DNA from: an uncultured Saprospiraceae bacterium | Lineage (GTDB): Bacteria > Bacteroidota > Bacteroidia > Chitinophagales > Saprospiraceae | Direction of reading: 5' to 3' | DNA length: 41,843 nucleotides | Assembly: GCA_937974625.1 (NCBI GenBank) | Contig: CALJVJ010000012.1 | Coordinates: 1-41,843 of the forward strand | Shown here: positions 8,027-16,896 of the stretch, in pieces | Numbering within the stretch: the first letter of the stretch is position 1 | Layout of the letters: each line of letters starts with the position of its first letter | The notes under the pieces: model-generated | Databases searched by the model: none | Seen by the model: the letters and a program-made list of their open reading frames with translations, nothing else | What the model was told of the DNA's origin: nothing | Position numbers and translations under genes: made by a program

Positions 8027-10756
8027 TTATTTTGTCAGACTGCCTAGTGCTTTTTCCTTCTTTAATTTTTGATAAGACTCGATTCCACACCTCAAAAATT
8101 CTGCATAATCATCATCATCAGGAGTATATCCAACAGGCTTATTTAAAACTGTTTTTCCATCAGGAGACAATAAGACATAATAAGGTTGTGTATTAATTTG
8201 AAAACGTTGTTGTTGAAAATGAGACCATTTATTACCAATGTTACGTAGTCTTCTTTTAGTGCCATTTCCTCTATCAACTTCTATTTTCTCTGCTTCTGGT
8301 AGTTCGGTTCTATCGTCTACATAAAGCGAAACCAAAACATATTCTTCTTTTAATTGCTCATATACTTTATCAATCGGCCAAACATTTTCTTCCATTTTAC
8401 GGCAGTTCACACAAGCATAACCCGTGAAATCTAAAAGGATTGGTTTGTCCACTTGTTGCGCCAATTGAACGCCTTGCTCATAATCTTTCACACAACTCAA
8501 ATTTTGTGGGCAATCACAAGGATAAAAAACGCTGTAACAAGCAGGCGGTGCAAAACCGCTCAATAAACTCAAAGAATTTAAAGCTTTCACTTCTTTATTA
8601 TACATCAAGCCCGTGACCATATATGCTGCAAAAGCAATTGATGCTGTACCTAAAGCAATTCGAGTGAATCCTAATTTTTTGATAGGAGAGTCATGTGGAA
8701 ATTTAATTTTACCAAACAGGTAAAGTCCTAATCCAATAAAGGTCAAAATCCAAATAATTAATAAAGGTTCTACTTTTAAGATACCCCAGTGCGATACTAA
8801 ATCTGCATTGGATAAAAACTTAAATGCTGCCGCTACTTCTAAAAATCCAAGAACCACTTTCACAGAATTTAACCATCCACCTGATTTTGGTAGCGCATTC
8901 ATCAAAGTAGGAAAGGCTGCAAAAATCGTAAATGGTAAAGCCAAGGCAAATCCAAATCCACCCATTCCCGCAGTTAATTGCCAAGCACCTCCATCAGAAG
9001 TTAAAGACCCTGCTAATAAAGAGCCTAAAATTGGTCCCGTACAAGAAAAAGAAACTAGTGCCAAAGTCAATGCCATAAAGAAGATACCTAAAATACCTCC
9101 GACACCTTCTGCCGAACTAGATTTGTTGACCCACTTATCAGGTAATGTCAATTCGTAGTAGCCAAAAAATGACCCTGCGAAAAACATAAATACGAGAAAG
9201 AAAAATATATTCAATCCTACATTCGTAGAAATTTGATTTAAAATATCTGGGTCAATCGAATCCAATAAATGGAAAGGCATACTTAATAATAAATAAACCG
9301 CCAAAATGAAAAACCCATATAAGGTAGCATTTCCTAATCCTTTCGCTTTACTCGTTGCACTTTTAGTAAAGAAACTCACCGTCAAAGGAATCATTGGAAA
9401 CACACAAGGTGTCAATAAAGCCAATAATCCACCAAAAAATCCTAAGACAAAAATGCTCCATAAACTTTTCCCTTCTTCCACTGCTGGCGTACCACATTCT
9501 TGGAAAACTTGTTCACTTGAAGCTGGTCCCGTTGGCGGATTACTAACAATTGATTTACCTCCCAATACTGCATCATCTCCGACTAAAGCCGTCAAAGTTG
9601 CTGGTACAAATTTAAACATCACTGGAGTAGGAGGTGTACACATTTCATTGTCACAAGCCATAAATTCTAACTCTCCAGCAATCGGTTTTGACGCATCGCT
9701 TACATTGACCGTTTGCACAAAAGTCGCTTTATTACCAACAAATTTTTTCACCACTACTCCACCAAAAGCAGGTTCTGGCGCCTCTTTGATTTTTCCAATT
9801 TCCTCTGCTTTTCCGACTAACTCATAATTATCGCCTTTTGTATAATAGAATGTTGTTGGAATTGGCCCATCAGGGTCTGTAAATTGAGAGTAAGTATACC
9901 ACCCTTTTTGCAAATCTGCATTAAAGGTTAATTTATATTGGGTATCGTTCACTTTTTCTACAGCACCAGACCAAGTCGCAGGATTTAAAATACCAGATTG
10001 CTCTTGCTGCATATCCATACCTGAATCTTCCAGACCTAAATTAGCAACAGCTCCAGCTACGGTTCCATCATTATCAACTACTGGTCTTTCTATTTCTGTT
10101 ACTTTTGTTTCCACTTTTTCAACAGGTTCAACAGGTGTCAAAACAATTTTTGATGGGTTCTTATCTGGCTGAGGTTCAGGTTGAGTTTGTGGCTGAGTCG
10201 TTTCTGCCACTTGTTCAAAATCTTGTGTATTTCTATCTGTCTGATTGGCAACAGCTGTTTCTGCTTCCTTATTGGTAGCTGGAGCCACGTCGCCCATTGC
10301 TTTCAAGGCAAACTCAAAATCCACTTCGGTTGGAGGTAAACATCGGGTCGCATCACAACACATATATTCCAAATAGCCTACAATCGGTTTGGTATAATCT
10401 TTTACTTTTACCTTTTGGGTAAACACGCCTTCCTTTTTGAAAGTAATCAAATCCATTTTGAAAACTTCATCAAAAACTTTCTTTCGGTTGGTCTCTGATT
10501 CTTCTACTTTGTCAATCAATTCAAAATGGTCTCCTTTATCAAAATTAAAACTCGTCCTAATTGGTCCATCATCTGATTCTAAATATTGAGAATAGACCTT
10601 CCAGCCATCATCAATTTTAGCTTTAAAAACTAATTCAAATTCATCCCCATCTACGTGCTTTTGGTCCATTGACCATTTGACGGGTTCTAGAATCTGGCCA
10701 AAGGCGGCAAATGTGGTACTTATTAAAAATACGAAAAGGGTTAGGAATCTCATCAC
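8027..10756 (-). CDS. DsbD-type thiol:disulfide interchange protein with two N-terminal domains
   Basis: Passes electrons from cytoplasmic thioredoxin across the inner membrane to periplasmic partners. After a signal peptide (about residues 1-20) come a DsbD-alpha domain (21-152, Cys134 and Cys139 in CDATRC), a Pro/Gln/Glu-rich linker (153-255), a second DsbD-alpha domain (256-385, Cys368 and Cys373), a multi-span membrane domain (about 430-720) with Cys451 in TPCVFPM and Cys572 in SFSCTGP, and a C-terminal thioredoxin domain with CVNC at 782-785. All redox cysteines of each module are present. The duplicated N-domain makes it longer (909 residues) than the roughly 560-residue E. coli DsbD. 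A separate single-domain relative lies 251 bp upstream. Confidence 0.9.
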   Translation of the reverse strand: MMRFLTLFVFLISTTFAAFGQILEPVKWSMDQKHVDGDEFELVFKAKIDDGWKVYSQYLESDDGPIRTSFNFDKGDHFELIDKVEESETNRKKVFDEVFKMDLITFKKEGVFTQKVKVKDYTKPIVGYLEYMCCDATRCLPPTEVDFEFALKAMGDVAPATNKEAETAVANQTDRNTQDFEQVAETTQPQTQPEPQPDKNPSKIVLTPVEPVEKVETKVTEIERPVVDNDGTVAGAVANLGLEDSGMDMQQEQSGILNPATWSGAVEKVNDTQYKLTFNADLQKGWYTYSQFTDPDGPIPTTFYYTKGDNYELVGKAEEIGKIKEAPEPAFGGVVVKKFVGNKATFVQTVNVSDASKPIAGELEFMACDNEMCTPPTPVMFKFVPATLTALVGDDAVLGGKSIVSNPPTGPASSEQVFQECGTPAVEEGKSLWSIFVLGFFGGLLALLTPCVFPMIPLTVSFFTKSATSKAKGLGNATLYGFFILAVYLLLSMPFHLLDSIDPDILNQISTNVGLNIFFFLVFMFFAGSFFGYYELTLPDKWVNKSSSAEGVGGILGIFFMALTLALVSFSCTGPILGSLLAGSLTSDGGAWQLTAGMGGFGFALALPFTIFAAFPTLMNALPKSGGWLNSVKVVLGFLEVAAAFKFLSNADLVSHWGILKVEPLLIIWILTFIGLGLYLFGKIKFPHDSPIKKLGFTRIALGTASIAFAAYMVTGLMYNKEVKALNSLSLLSGFAPPACYSVFYPCDCPQNLSCVKDYEQGVQLAQQVDKPILLDFTGYACVNCRKMEENVWPIDKVYEQLKEEYVLVSLYVDDRTELPEAEKIEVDRGNGTKRRLRNIGNKWSHFQQQRFQINTQPYYVLLSPDGKTVLNKPVGYTPDDDDYAEFLRCGIESYQKLKKEKALGSLTK

Positions 10757-10963
10757 GATATATTTTATTTTTTATGGGCTTTCTATTACTTGGTCAATTC
10801 CAATAGTTAAGGAACAACACTATATAAAATAAATAGGCAACTAACATTTGTGTAAGTTGCCCATAGTAAATAGTTCTTAAAAGCGTGTTTTGTTTCTTTA
10901 AAATTGTCCGAGTTATTACACTCTGGATTGAAACGCAAATTTTTTGGAATGAATCGGTTATAG

Positions 10964-10996
10964 AATCCTCTAAGGATTTGAAAACCTTGGAGGATT
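10964..10996. terminator. Hairpin after the small DsbD-alpha gene (CCTTGGAGG family)
   Basis: Arms 10964-10975 and 10985-10996 pair over 12 bp including one G-T wobble, with a 9-nt loop. It sits 11 bp beyond the stop of the 149-residue gene (minus strand). It lacks a clear U-run, so it may act as a 3'-end stabiliser. Its right arm CCTTGGAGG also occurs in the hairpin at 20706-20738. The rest of the 251-bp gap shows nothing clear. Confidence 0.5.
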
Positions 10997-11007
10997 ATCT
11001 CTTTTAT

Positions 11008-11457
11008 TTATTTCAAAGCAATATTGAATGCTACTTCTTTTGGAGGTAAACATTTTTCATCATCACAAGACATATATTCTAAATAACCTTTTATTTCATT
11101 TGCACCTCCTGTAGCTTTTACCTTTTGCGTAAAAACAACCTCTCCAGCAAACTTAATCACTTTCACACCAAACAATTCATCAAACGCTTCTTTTTTCTTT
11201 CCTGTTTCAATGGCTTCTCCAATAATTTCAATATTGGTATTTTCTTCAAAATTAATCGAAGTAGGAACAGGGCCGCTAGGGTCAGTGTGTTGAGAGTAAA
11301 TATTCCAGCCATTATCAATAGTAGCGGTAAAGGTTAGCTCAAATTCTTCATTATTAATTTTCTTAGCGGTATAATCCCACTTAACAGGATTTATTTGCGA
11401 AATAGCATTGTTAGAAAACAAAAAGAAGCTGACTATGAAAAAAGAAAAGATTTTCAT
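11008..11457 (-). CDS. Stand-alone periplasmic DsbD-alpha-like domain protein
   Basis: A 149-residue protein made of a signal peptide (MKIFSFFIVSFFLFSNNAIS) and one DsbD N-terminal (alpha) domain ending in YMSCDDEKCLPP, the redox cysteine pair. It closely resembles both N-terminal domains of the adjacent 909-residue DsbD-like protein in the INPVKWDY start, the GWNIYSQHTDPSGPVPTSI core and the CDxxxC motif. The start chosen is the ATG at 11457; an upstream ATG at 11514 would add 19 residues that are not signal-like. It probably shuttles reducing power in the periplasm next to the large protein. It could be a remnant of domain duplication, but the frame and cysteines are intact. Confidence 0.8.
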   Translation of the reverse strand: MKIFSFFIVSFFLFSNNAISQINPVKWDYTAKKINNEEFELTFTATIDNGWNIYSQHTDPSGPVPTSINFEENTNIEIIGEAIETGKKKEAFDELFGVKVIKFAGEVVFTQKVKATGGANEIKGYLEYMSCDDEKCLPPKEVAFNIALK

Positions 11458-11655
11458 GTTTTTAATAAGATTTATCGGTTTATAGTAAAATAGCGAAATA
11501 GGAGAATTTAGCATTTCCGTAGAACTTATAAAAATGCCTTACAAAATTTGCTTTTTTTTAAGGAAGATGAAAGCGGCTGACCCACGCTTAACATTTATTT
11601 ATGATTTTGTTAAGGGCTTTTGTCGAAAAATACAGGGCTTTAACTAAACTATCTC

Positions 11656-11663
11656 TAAATTTG
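11656..11663 (+). promoter_or_regulatory. Bacteroidota -7 motif before the ABC ATPase gene
   Basis: TAAATTTG matches TAnnTTTG exactly, 30 bp before the ATG at 11693. No convincing TTG element was seen at the usual upstream distance. Confidence 0.4.
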
Positions 11664-11692
11664 AGGGTTCAATTAGCAAAATAAATAGAACA

Positions 11693-12355
11693 ATGCTCGA
11701 AATACAAAATTTACATAAGACCTACACCAGCGGAAATAAGGATGTTCATGTGCTGAAAAACATTAATTTCAAAATTGAAAAAGGAGAAATTGTTGCCATC
11801 GTTGGCCCATCGGGTAGTGGTAAAACCACCCTACTAGGATTATGTGCAGGATTGGATAAAGCAACTTCAGGTTCTGTCATTTTAAGCAATCAAGCACTCG
11901 AGCCTTTGAACGAAGATGAACGTGCTGCTTTGAGAAATCAAGAAGTTGGTTTTATTTTCCAAAATTTTCAATTGATTCCAACTTTGACAGCCTTAGAAAA
12001 TGTGATGGTCCCTTTAGAATTACGAGGCGAAAAGGGGTCCGCTACAAGAGCGATGGATTTATTAGAAAAAGTAGGGTTGGCAGATAGACATGACCACTAT
12101 CCTACTCAATTATCCGGCGGCGAGCAGCAAAGAGTTTCTTTAGCCAGAGCGTTCTCTAATAATCCAAAAATTTTATTTGCGGACGAGCCGACTGGAAACT
12201 TAGATGAAGAAACAGGCAAAAAAGTAGAAGACTTGTTATTTAAATTAAATGAAGAATCAGGTACCACTTTAATCATCGTTACCCACGATTTGAACTTGGC
12301 AGCAAAAACAGGTAGAATTATTAAGTTGAAAGGAGGAAAATTAGTAGAAGCCTAA
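11693..12355 (+). CDS. ABC transporter ATP-binding protein, LolD/MacB-type
   Basis: A 220-residue ATPase of the LolD/YbbA/MacB clade. Walker A GPSGSGKT is at residues 38-45, the Q-loop Gln at 90, the signature LSGGEQQR at 140-147, Walker B ILFADE at 160-165 and the H-loop His at 198. In this clade the ATPase powers lipoprotein release or substrate extrusion with FtsX-like permeases. No permease is adjacent, so the partner must be encoded elsewhere and the exact role is open. It starts divergently from the small DsbD-alpha gene and is followed 121 bp later by a small membrane protein on the same strand. Confidence 0.85.
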   Translation: MLEIQNLHKTYTSGNKDVHVLKNINFKIEKGEIVAIVGPSGSGKTTLLGLCAGLDKATSGSVILSNQALEPLNEDERAALRNQEVGFIFQNFQLIPTLTALENVMVPLELRGEKGSATRAMDLLEKVGLADRHDHYPTQLSGGEQQRVSLARAFSNNPKILFADEPTGNLDEETGKKVEDLLFKLNEESGTTLIIVTHDLNLAAKTGRIIKLKGGKLVEA

Positions 12356-12476
12356 TTGCTCCAAATTACCATTTCAATACTTAATCACCGAGCACTTTTA
12401 TATTTTAGATTTTTTATTTTAGATTTAAAATTATCATAATCCCTTCAAGCTCTCTATTTTTGGCAAAAATTTAGTT

Positions 12477-12953
12477 ATGGCAAAAATAAGACCTATACAT
12501 ATCTCTTCTAATTGGACGCTTTTCTTAAAAATCCTCTTTCCTATATTATGGGGCGTATTTTTTGGTTTGACCACTATCATTTTTTGGATAAGTAAAGAAC
12601 CAACTGTTGGAAGTATGTCCATGTTTAACTTTCGCTTATTAATCACCTCTTTTTTTATCACAGGAATGACCGTCCTCTATTTTTCTTTAATACAATTAAA
12701 AAGAGTAGAAGTAGATGAGCATTTTTTGTATATCACCAATTATAAAGATACCGCCCGCTACCCTTTTCATAATATTGAAAAATTAGAAGAAGCCAATTAC
12801 TATTTATTCAAAATTGTCCACGTGTATTTTAAAGAAGCAGGAATCTTTGGTAAAAAGGCAGTCTTTTTATCTAATCAGTTTAGGTTGAAGGAGGTTTTGG
12901 AAAAGCGGAGTGCTTTGGCGGCGTTATTTCAAAAGGAAGTTTTACAAAAATAA
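12477..12953 (+). CDS. Small two-span membrane protein of unknown function
   Basis: A 158-residue protein I do not recognise. Two hydrophobic helices (about residues 17-40 and 53-72) are followed by a cytoplasmic tail of about 85 residues. The pattern KRVEVDEHFLYITNYKDTARYPFHNIEKLEE resembles a small PH-like beta domain (bacterial PH or YdbS/YcxB-like), but this is only a resemblance. It lies on the same strand as the ABC ATPase and converges on fic with a 40-bp gap. Confidence 0.7.
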   Translation: MAKIRPIHISSNWTLFLKILFPILWGVFFGLTTIIFWISKEPTVGSMSMFNFRLLITSFFITGMTVLYFSLIQLKRVEVDEHFLYITNYKDTARYPFHNIEKLEEANYYLFKIVHVYFKEAGIFGKKAVFLSNQFRLKEVLEKRSALAALFQKEVLQK

Positions 12954-12993
12954 AGCTATTAGTATTCACATTTTATAGTTTTTAACGCAAGTA

Positions 12994-14466
12994 CTAATAC
13001 CTCGGCAAAATCAAAGCCGCTTCCTCACTTTCCTTAAAAGCATTACTTTGTTCCAATTGCATTCGTAAATACCCAAAAGCCTTGGGGTCTAGCCAATGAC
13101 TATACCTTGCCACGGCATCGAGCATTCGAATAAATCCTGTGGAATAATGCTTTTTTGTTAATTTTTTCAGATTCAGTAAATAATCTTCTCTATAGACGGT
13201 TGGAATAATAATTTTAGTCTGACGAGCATGTACCAATTCTGCATTCATCATGATTCTAGCAATTCGACCATTTCCATCATTAAAAGGATGAACTTCACTA
13301 ATCAAAAACATCATATAAATAGCACGTGCAAAAGCATCCGTCAATCCACTCATTAATTTAAAACCTTGTTTTAGTGTGCCATTAACCAAATTGGGTTCGA
13401 CAAAAAAAGTGCTTCCTGCTCGATTGGGTTGTTCCTTAAAAATACCCGGTAATTTATCTGGTCGCCCCTTCATAATTACCTGATGTCTTTTTCTCAAAAT
13501 AGTTAGGAAGTCTTCCATATTATTAGGAATCCTAGACATTCCTGATTTGTCTGCACAAATTTTATAGGTTCCTTTAATATCATGTGCATCTCCTGTTCGG
13601 TTAGGAATAAACATGTTATTATAAATAATTTCTTCTGCTTCTTCTACACTAAATTTTGTTCCTTCAATATAGTTAGAGAAAAAACTTTCGAAAAAAGAAA
13701 AATGAGCAAAAGCATCTTTATTGGTTGTATTCCAAGGTCGGTCAGGAAAAGTCAATTGTCTCAAATCAGCAATCAATAATTGAAAAAGTTCGAGACGATG
13801 CACATCATAAGGTTCGCCCAAGGCACGTGCTGTGGCAATCGGAGATTTTAGAATATTCGCAGGATTAGTCGATAAAATAGAGCTAATAATGTGATTTAGT
13901 TTTTTAAAAGCTTTTTGCCAATCTAATGCTTCCGCTATTTCTCTGGCACGTATCCTAAAATTATTCAAGCCCTCCTCTCCTCTTGTATTCAAAATCATTA
14001 ATAAGCGTTCTTCAATAATTGCTTGGTTAACGGTTCTTTTTTCTCCATCAATCGTTCGACTCGGCATTAAATTTTCTAAAGCAGCCCTTTCTAAAGACGC
14101 AACAAATAATTTATCATAAACAGGATAATCATCAGGTAAAACACTCGGTCCTTTTGAAAATTTTAAAGTAACACCAGGCCATTGATAAACACGCCGATTT
14201 TTTCCTGTCAGGTACACAAAACCCTTTGGGCTAGGATTATATTCCAATGCTGTTCGGTGCGATAAAATAACATTAGGAAAAAGATGTGCAATAATTGGGT
14301 GTAAATTCCTTTTTATTATAGCAGCATCAGTATCTATCGAGCTAGAAGTATAGACTCTAGGAATAAGTGGTCTCAATTTACCTAGTTTAACTAAGTCTGA
14401 AATCTTCTTAGAAATCTTAGCATCTTTAGACCCATAAACAATTTCTGGTAATTGATTGATCATCAC
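12994..14466 (-). CDS. Fic-family AMPylator with AbiEi-like N-terminal region
   Basis: The Fic core has the full catalytic motif HPFNDGNGR (residues 393-401), which transfers AMP or another nucleotide part to target proteins. The self-inhibitory helix motif SNYIEG (264-269, Glu268) lies before the core, as in class II Fic enzymes, so activity should be restrained in cis. Residues 1-140 are not the usual Fic N-terminus: a winged-helix-like start (KISKKISDLVKLGKLRPLIPRVYTSS) followed by ILSHRTALEY and a beta-rich part resembles AbiEi-type antitoxins. This part may bind DNA. The gene is a single unit with no toxin or antitoxin partner next to it. Fic identity is certain; the AbiEi resemblance is by eye. 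Confidence 0.88.
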   Translation of the reverse strand: MMINQLPEIVYGSKDAKISKKISDLVKLGKLRPLIPRVYTSSSIDTDAAIIKRNLHPIIAHLFPNVILSHRTALEYNPSPKGFVYLTGKNRRVYQWPGVTLKFSKGPSVLPDDYPVYDKLFVASLERAALENLMPSRTIDGEKRTVNQAIIEERLLMILNTRGEEGLNNFRIRAREIAEALDWQKAFKKLNHIISSILSTNPANILKSPIATARALGEPYDVHRLELFQLLIADLRQLTFPDRPWNTTNKDAFAHFSFFESFFSNYIEGTKFSVEEAEEIIYNNMFIPNRTGDAHDIKGTYKICADKSGMSRIPNNMEDFLTILRKRHQVIMKGRPDKLPGIFKEQPNRAGSTFFVEPNLVNGTLKQGFKLMSGLTDAFARAIYMMFLISEVHPFNDGNGRIARIMMNAELVHARQTKIIIPTVYREDYLLNLKKLTKKHYSTGFIRMLDAVARYSHWLDPKAFGYLRMQLEQSNAFKESEEAALILPRY

Positions 14467-14506
14467 AATTTTTTGCGCTTAAAAATAGAATATTATTAAA
14501 ATTAAT

Positions 14507-14553
14507 AAATATTTGCACATAAATTAGCATAAAACACAAATATTTGCACATAA
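14507..14553. repeat. Two identical 16-bp direct repeats between fic and vanZ
   Basis: AAATATTTGCACATAA occurs at 14507-14522 and again at 14538-14553, start to start 31 bp, close to three DNA turns. The second copy runs into the vanZ start codon and the first lies 41 bp upstream of the fic start. The sequence also resembles a -7 box (AATATTTG). This fits a binding site acting on one or both divergent genes, possibly for the N-terminal region of the Fic protein itself (inference). Confidence 0.6.
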
Positions 14554-14876
14554 TGAAATTTACACCATTTTTTATAATCAGCCTTCTTGTTGTTCTAATA
14601 GCTACACTAACACCAGGTAATGGAAAAATCGCAGGTAATTATTTAGACAAGGTTGCTCACTTTTTAATGCTTGCTTTTTTAGCTTATCAATCCTTAAAAG
14701 CAGTTACGGATAAAGAAAAAATTCCAGATGTTTTATTAGCTAGTATTTCTTTAGGGTTACTGACTGAAGTACTACAACAATTTATTCCAGGTCGAGGCAT
14801 GGATATTTATGATGGCATAGCAGATACCTTAGGGGTAGTCGTTGCTTATTATGCTTATAAAAAATATATCAGTTAA
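14553..14876 (+). CDS. VanZ-like family membrane protein
   Basis: A 107-residue hydrophobic protein with three or four membrane helices and the VanZ-like motifs DKVAHFLMLAFLAY and TEVLQQFIPGRGMDIYD (the E-Q-PGR-D pattern). The molecular role of this family is not settled; members are linked to the envelope and teicoplanin resistance. The ATG at 14553 is preferred over an in-frame TTG at 14544 that would fall inside the direct repeat. Its 3' end meets or overlaps the following barrel-protein gene. Confidence 0.8.
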   Translation: MKFTPFFIISLLVVLIATLTPGNGKIAGNYLDKVAHFLMLAFLAYQSLKAVTDKEKIPDVLLASISLGLLTEVLQQFIPGRGMDIYDGIADTLGVVVAYYAYKKYIS

Positions 14877-15462
14877 AGTGAAAGAACTAATAAAACAGCT
14901 ATGCTTTTTTGTATATCTACTTTTCAGTAGCTCTCTTTTTGGTCAAACCCAACGATTTGAAGCGGGAATCATAGGAGGTTTAAATTTTTCAGCCTTAGAA
15001 GGGGAAGATTTAACAGATTATGCGGGTATAAACCTAGGCATTTTTAGTACGGCGAAATTATCTGAAAAATATAAGATTGGAATAGAATTTCTATTCAGTC
15101 AAAATGGAGAATATTTAATCCCATCATTTTATCCAAAAGTGGCGTATAGTCAACTTAGATTAAATCACCTAGAAATACCAATTCACCTCAATAGAGTAGT
15201 AACCACCACAAGAAATGGACGACAACAACGTGCTACATTTAATGTAGGAGTCGCCTACATTCATTTATTAAATTACAAAGCAAAGGATCTTGAAAAGAAA
15301 GACATTTCCAATCAATTTATTTATAATAAAAGAAATGCTTTAATGCCTCAAGTAGGAATGATTTATCATTTTTCTAAAAAATTTGGATTTAATCTAAAAG
15401 CTACTATTCCAGTGAGTGTAGAAGATTGGACCGTTGCGGTGAGGATGGTTTATACTTTTTAA
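14851..15462 (+). CDS. Outer-membrane beta-barrel protein (PorT-like)
   Basis: About 200 residues: signal peptide ending LFSSSLFGQ, then alternating beta strands typical of small outer-membrane barrels (FEAGIIGGLNFSALEGEDL, AGINLGIFSTAKLSEKYKIGIEFLFSQNG), with an aromatic last strand WTVAVRMVYTF. This matches the PorT/outer-membrane beta-barrel families common in Bacteroidota. The start is uncertain: ATG at 14851 overlaps vanZ by 26 nt, while GTG at 14878 follows the vanZ stop directly and gives a cleaner signal peptide (MKELIKQLCFFVYLLF). It is probably co-transcribed with vanZ. The specific function is unknown. Confidence 0.75.
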   Translation: MLIKNISVKVKELIKQLCFFVYLLFSSSLFGQTQRFEAGIIGGLNFSALEGEDLTDYAGINLGIFSTAKLSEKYKIGIEFLFSQNGEYLIPSFYPKVAYSQLRLNHLEIPIHLNRVVTTTRNGRQQRATFNVGVAYIHLLNYKAKDLEKKDISNQFIYNKRNALMPQVGMIYHFSKKFGFNLKATIPVSVEDWTVAVRMVYTF

Positions 15463-15642
15463 TGGTATATATAAAATCCGATTTAGAATTTAGTTATTAA
15501 AGGAAATTAGAGGTTATTAAAAGTTATTATCATCAAAACCAGAGGTATTTACAATCAAAAAGGGTTTTACAATATACAATCCAATATAGAAATAAATTCA
15601 GTAGGTACCCAAAATAACTTCTAATAACATGAAATAATAACT

Positions 15643-16896
15643 TTAATGTTCTCGACCAATAATTTTTTTAGTCTGAATCGCTTCTTTCAATTGTTCACTT
15701 TCCTCTTTATCCTTCTTCGCTTCCCGATTATCAAAAATTTCTTTTAAGTCAGGTTCACCTGCATCGACCCAAGCAGTATACCAGGCATCGCCAACCGCTT
15801 TAATGGCAGCACGAAAACGTTTTTCAACTTGGCCATTTAATTTTTCATTATATAATTTAGCATATTCTTCGCAGGCCATTTTTTGAATATAACCATCGCC
15901 TCGTTCTACAAAACAATCTTGTTGGTCTTCGGGATAATTTTGGCTTAATATTTTTTCAATACCTAATACCTCCTCCACCAAAGAATGGCTTTCATTCACA
16001 ATATTCCAATAATGGTCTTGTATTTCATGAATGTATTCCGATTGTCCAACAAAAAAATCATATTCTTTATCGGCGAACATTTCTGGCAGCCTAGTTTCCC
16101 AAAAAGCATGAATGCCTAATTGGTCTGTCTGTTGCCCATTATAATTACTGGTCGTGTGGAGTGGAACATGAGCGTCTCCGATATAATGCCCCATATCCGC
16201 AGAGATTCGTAAAATTTTATCCAAGTTTTCTTCTAGCATCGCTTTTGTTAAGGCTTTTTGGAGTCGCACTAAATTATAGGGTAAAACACCATGTTGAACA
16301 AACGTGTCAATGGCGAATGCTTTATTGCATGGTAACTCAAAATCATGAAAAGCAAAAAATGCTTGTAGGCTATCACAATTTAGTTTCCATTTCTCTAAAT
16401 AAATAGGGTTATAAATCTGGGTCTGAAAAAAATGGTCATAATCTTCTTTTAATAGGACAATGCTATCTTTTCCTAAAAAAGTATTAAAATTATCACCTTT
16501 CAAAATAATGTTCCAATCTCCTTGTTTGGTTACATGTTGACCAAATATTTTTAAGGTATCTCTACTTTCGTTAATAATTAGGACTTCAGCGAAATGCTGC
16601 CGAACAGTTCTAAAATTTTGCGATAACGGATAACCATACCATCGGTCCAAGTCAATAAAATGCTTCTGCCCTTCAATAGGAACAACATATCGGCGCTTAT
16701 CAGGGTCAGTTGCATGAGCAGTTATATACTCAATATGCTTTTTATAAAATCCTATAAGATTGGCTGGTAAAGTAAAAACAGCTAAACGATTGATACGTCG
16801 ATGAGCAAAAAAGCCCCAATCTTCTTTCTCCTTTCCAAAACTAGTCAATAAAAAAGCTAAAACGAGGAAACAAGCACAGATTTTGATAAGCCTCAT
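15643..16896 (-). CDS. S1/P1-nuclease / zinc-dependent phospholipase C superfamily protein
   Basis: Secreted zinc hydrolase-like protein. The signal peptide (MRLIKICACFLVLAFLLTSFG) is followed closely by WGFFAH, the Trp and His expected near the mature N-terminus in this superfamily. Counting from the upstream in-frame ATG at 16935, metal-ligand candidates are His45, KHFIDLD (91-97), GHYIGDAHVPLH (249-260) and HAFWE (276-280), the usual trinuclear zinc set. The ATG at 16896 is preferred because the 13 extra residues from 16935 are polar and precede the signal. Substrate (nucleic acid or phospholipid) cannot be told. The charged C-terminal tail (EAKKDKEESEQLKEA) is outside the fold. Confidence 0.8.
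   Translation of the reverse strand: MRLIKICACFLVLAFLLTSFGKEKEDWGFFAHRRINRLAVFTLPANLIGFYKKHIEYITAHATDPDKRRYVVPIEGQKHFIDLDRWYGYPLSQNFRTVRQHFAEVLIINESRDTLKIFGQHVTKQGDWNIILKGDNFNTFLGKDSIVLLKEDYDHFFQTQIYNPIYLEKWKLNCDSLQAFFAFHDFELPCNKAFAIDTFVQHGVLPYNLVRLQKALTKAMLEENLDKILRISADMGHYIGDAHVPLHTTSNYNGQQTDQLGIHAFWETRLPEMFADKEYDFFVGQSEYIHEIQDHYWNIVNESHSLVEEVLGIEKILSQNYPEDQQDCFVERGDGYIQKMACEEYAKLYNEKLNGQVEKRFRAAIKAVGDAWYTAWVDAGEPDLKEIFDNREAKKDKEESEQLKEAIQTKKIIGREH

Noticed and set aside
7963..8196. 77-codon plus-strand ORF spanning the end of the DsbD-like gene
   Set aside because: Mostly antisense to the C-terminal thioredoxin domain; no supporting motif.
9306..9827. 173-codon plus-strand ORF opposite the DsbD-like gene
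   Set aside because: It is the complement of a well-supported coding region with intact conserved motifs; the translation shows no known fold.
15521..15646. Inverted AAGTTATTAT/ATAATAACTT between the barrel gene and the zinc hydrolase
   Set aside because: Imperfect, widely spaced, and made only of AT-rich sequence; likely chance.
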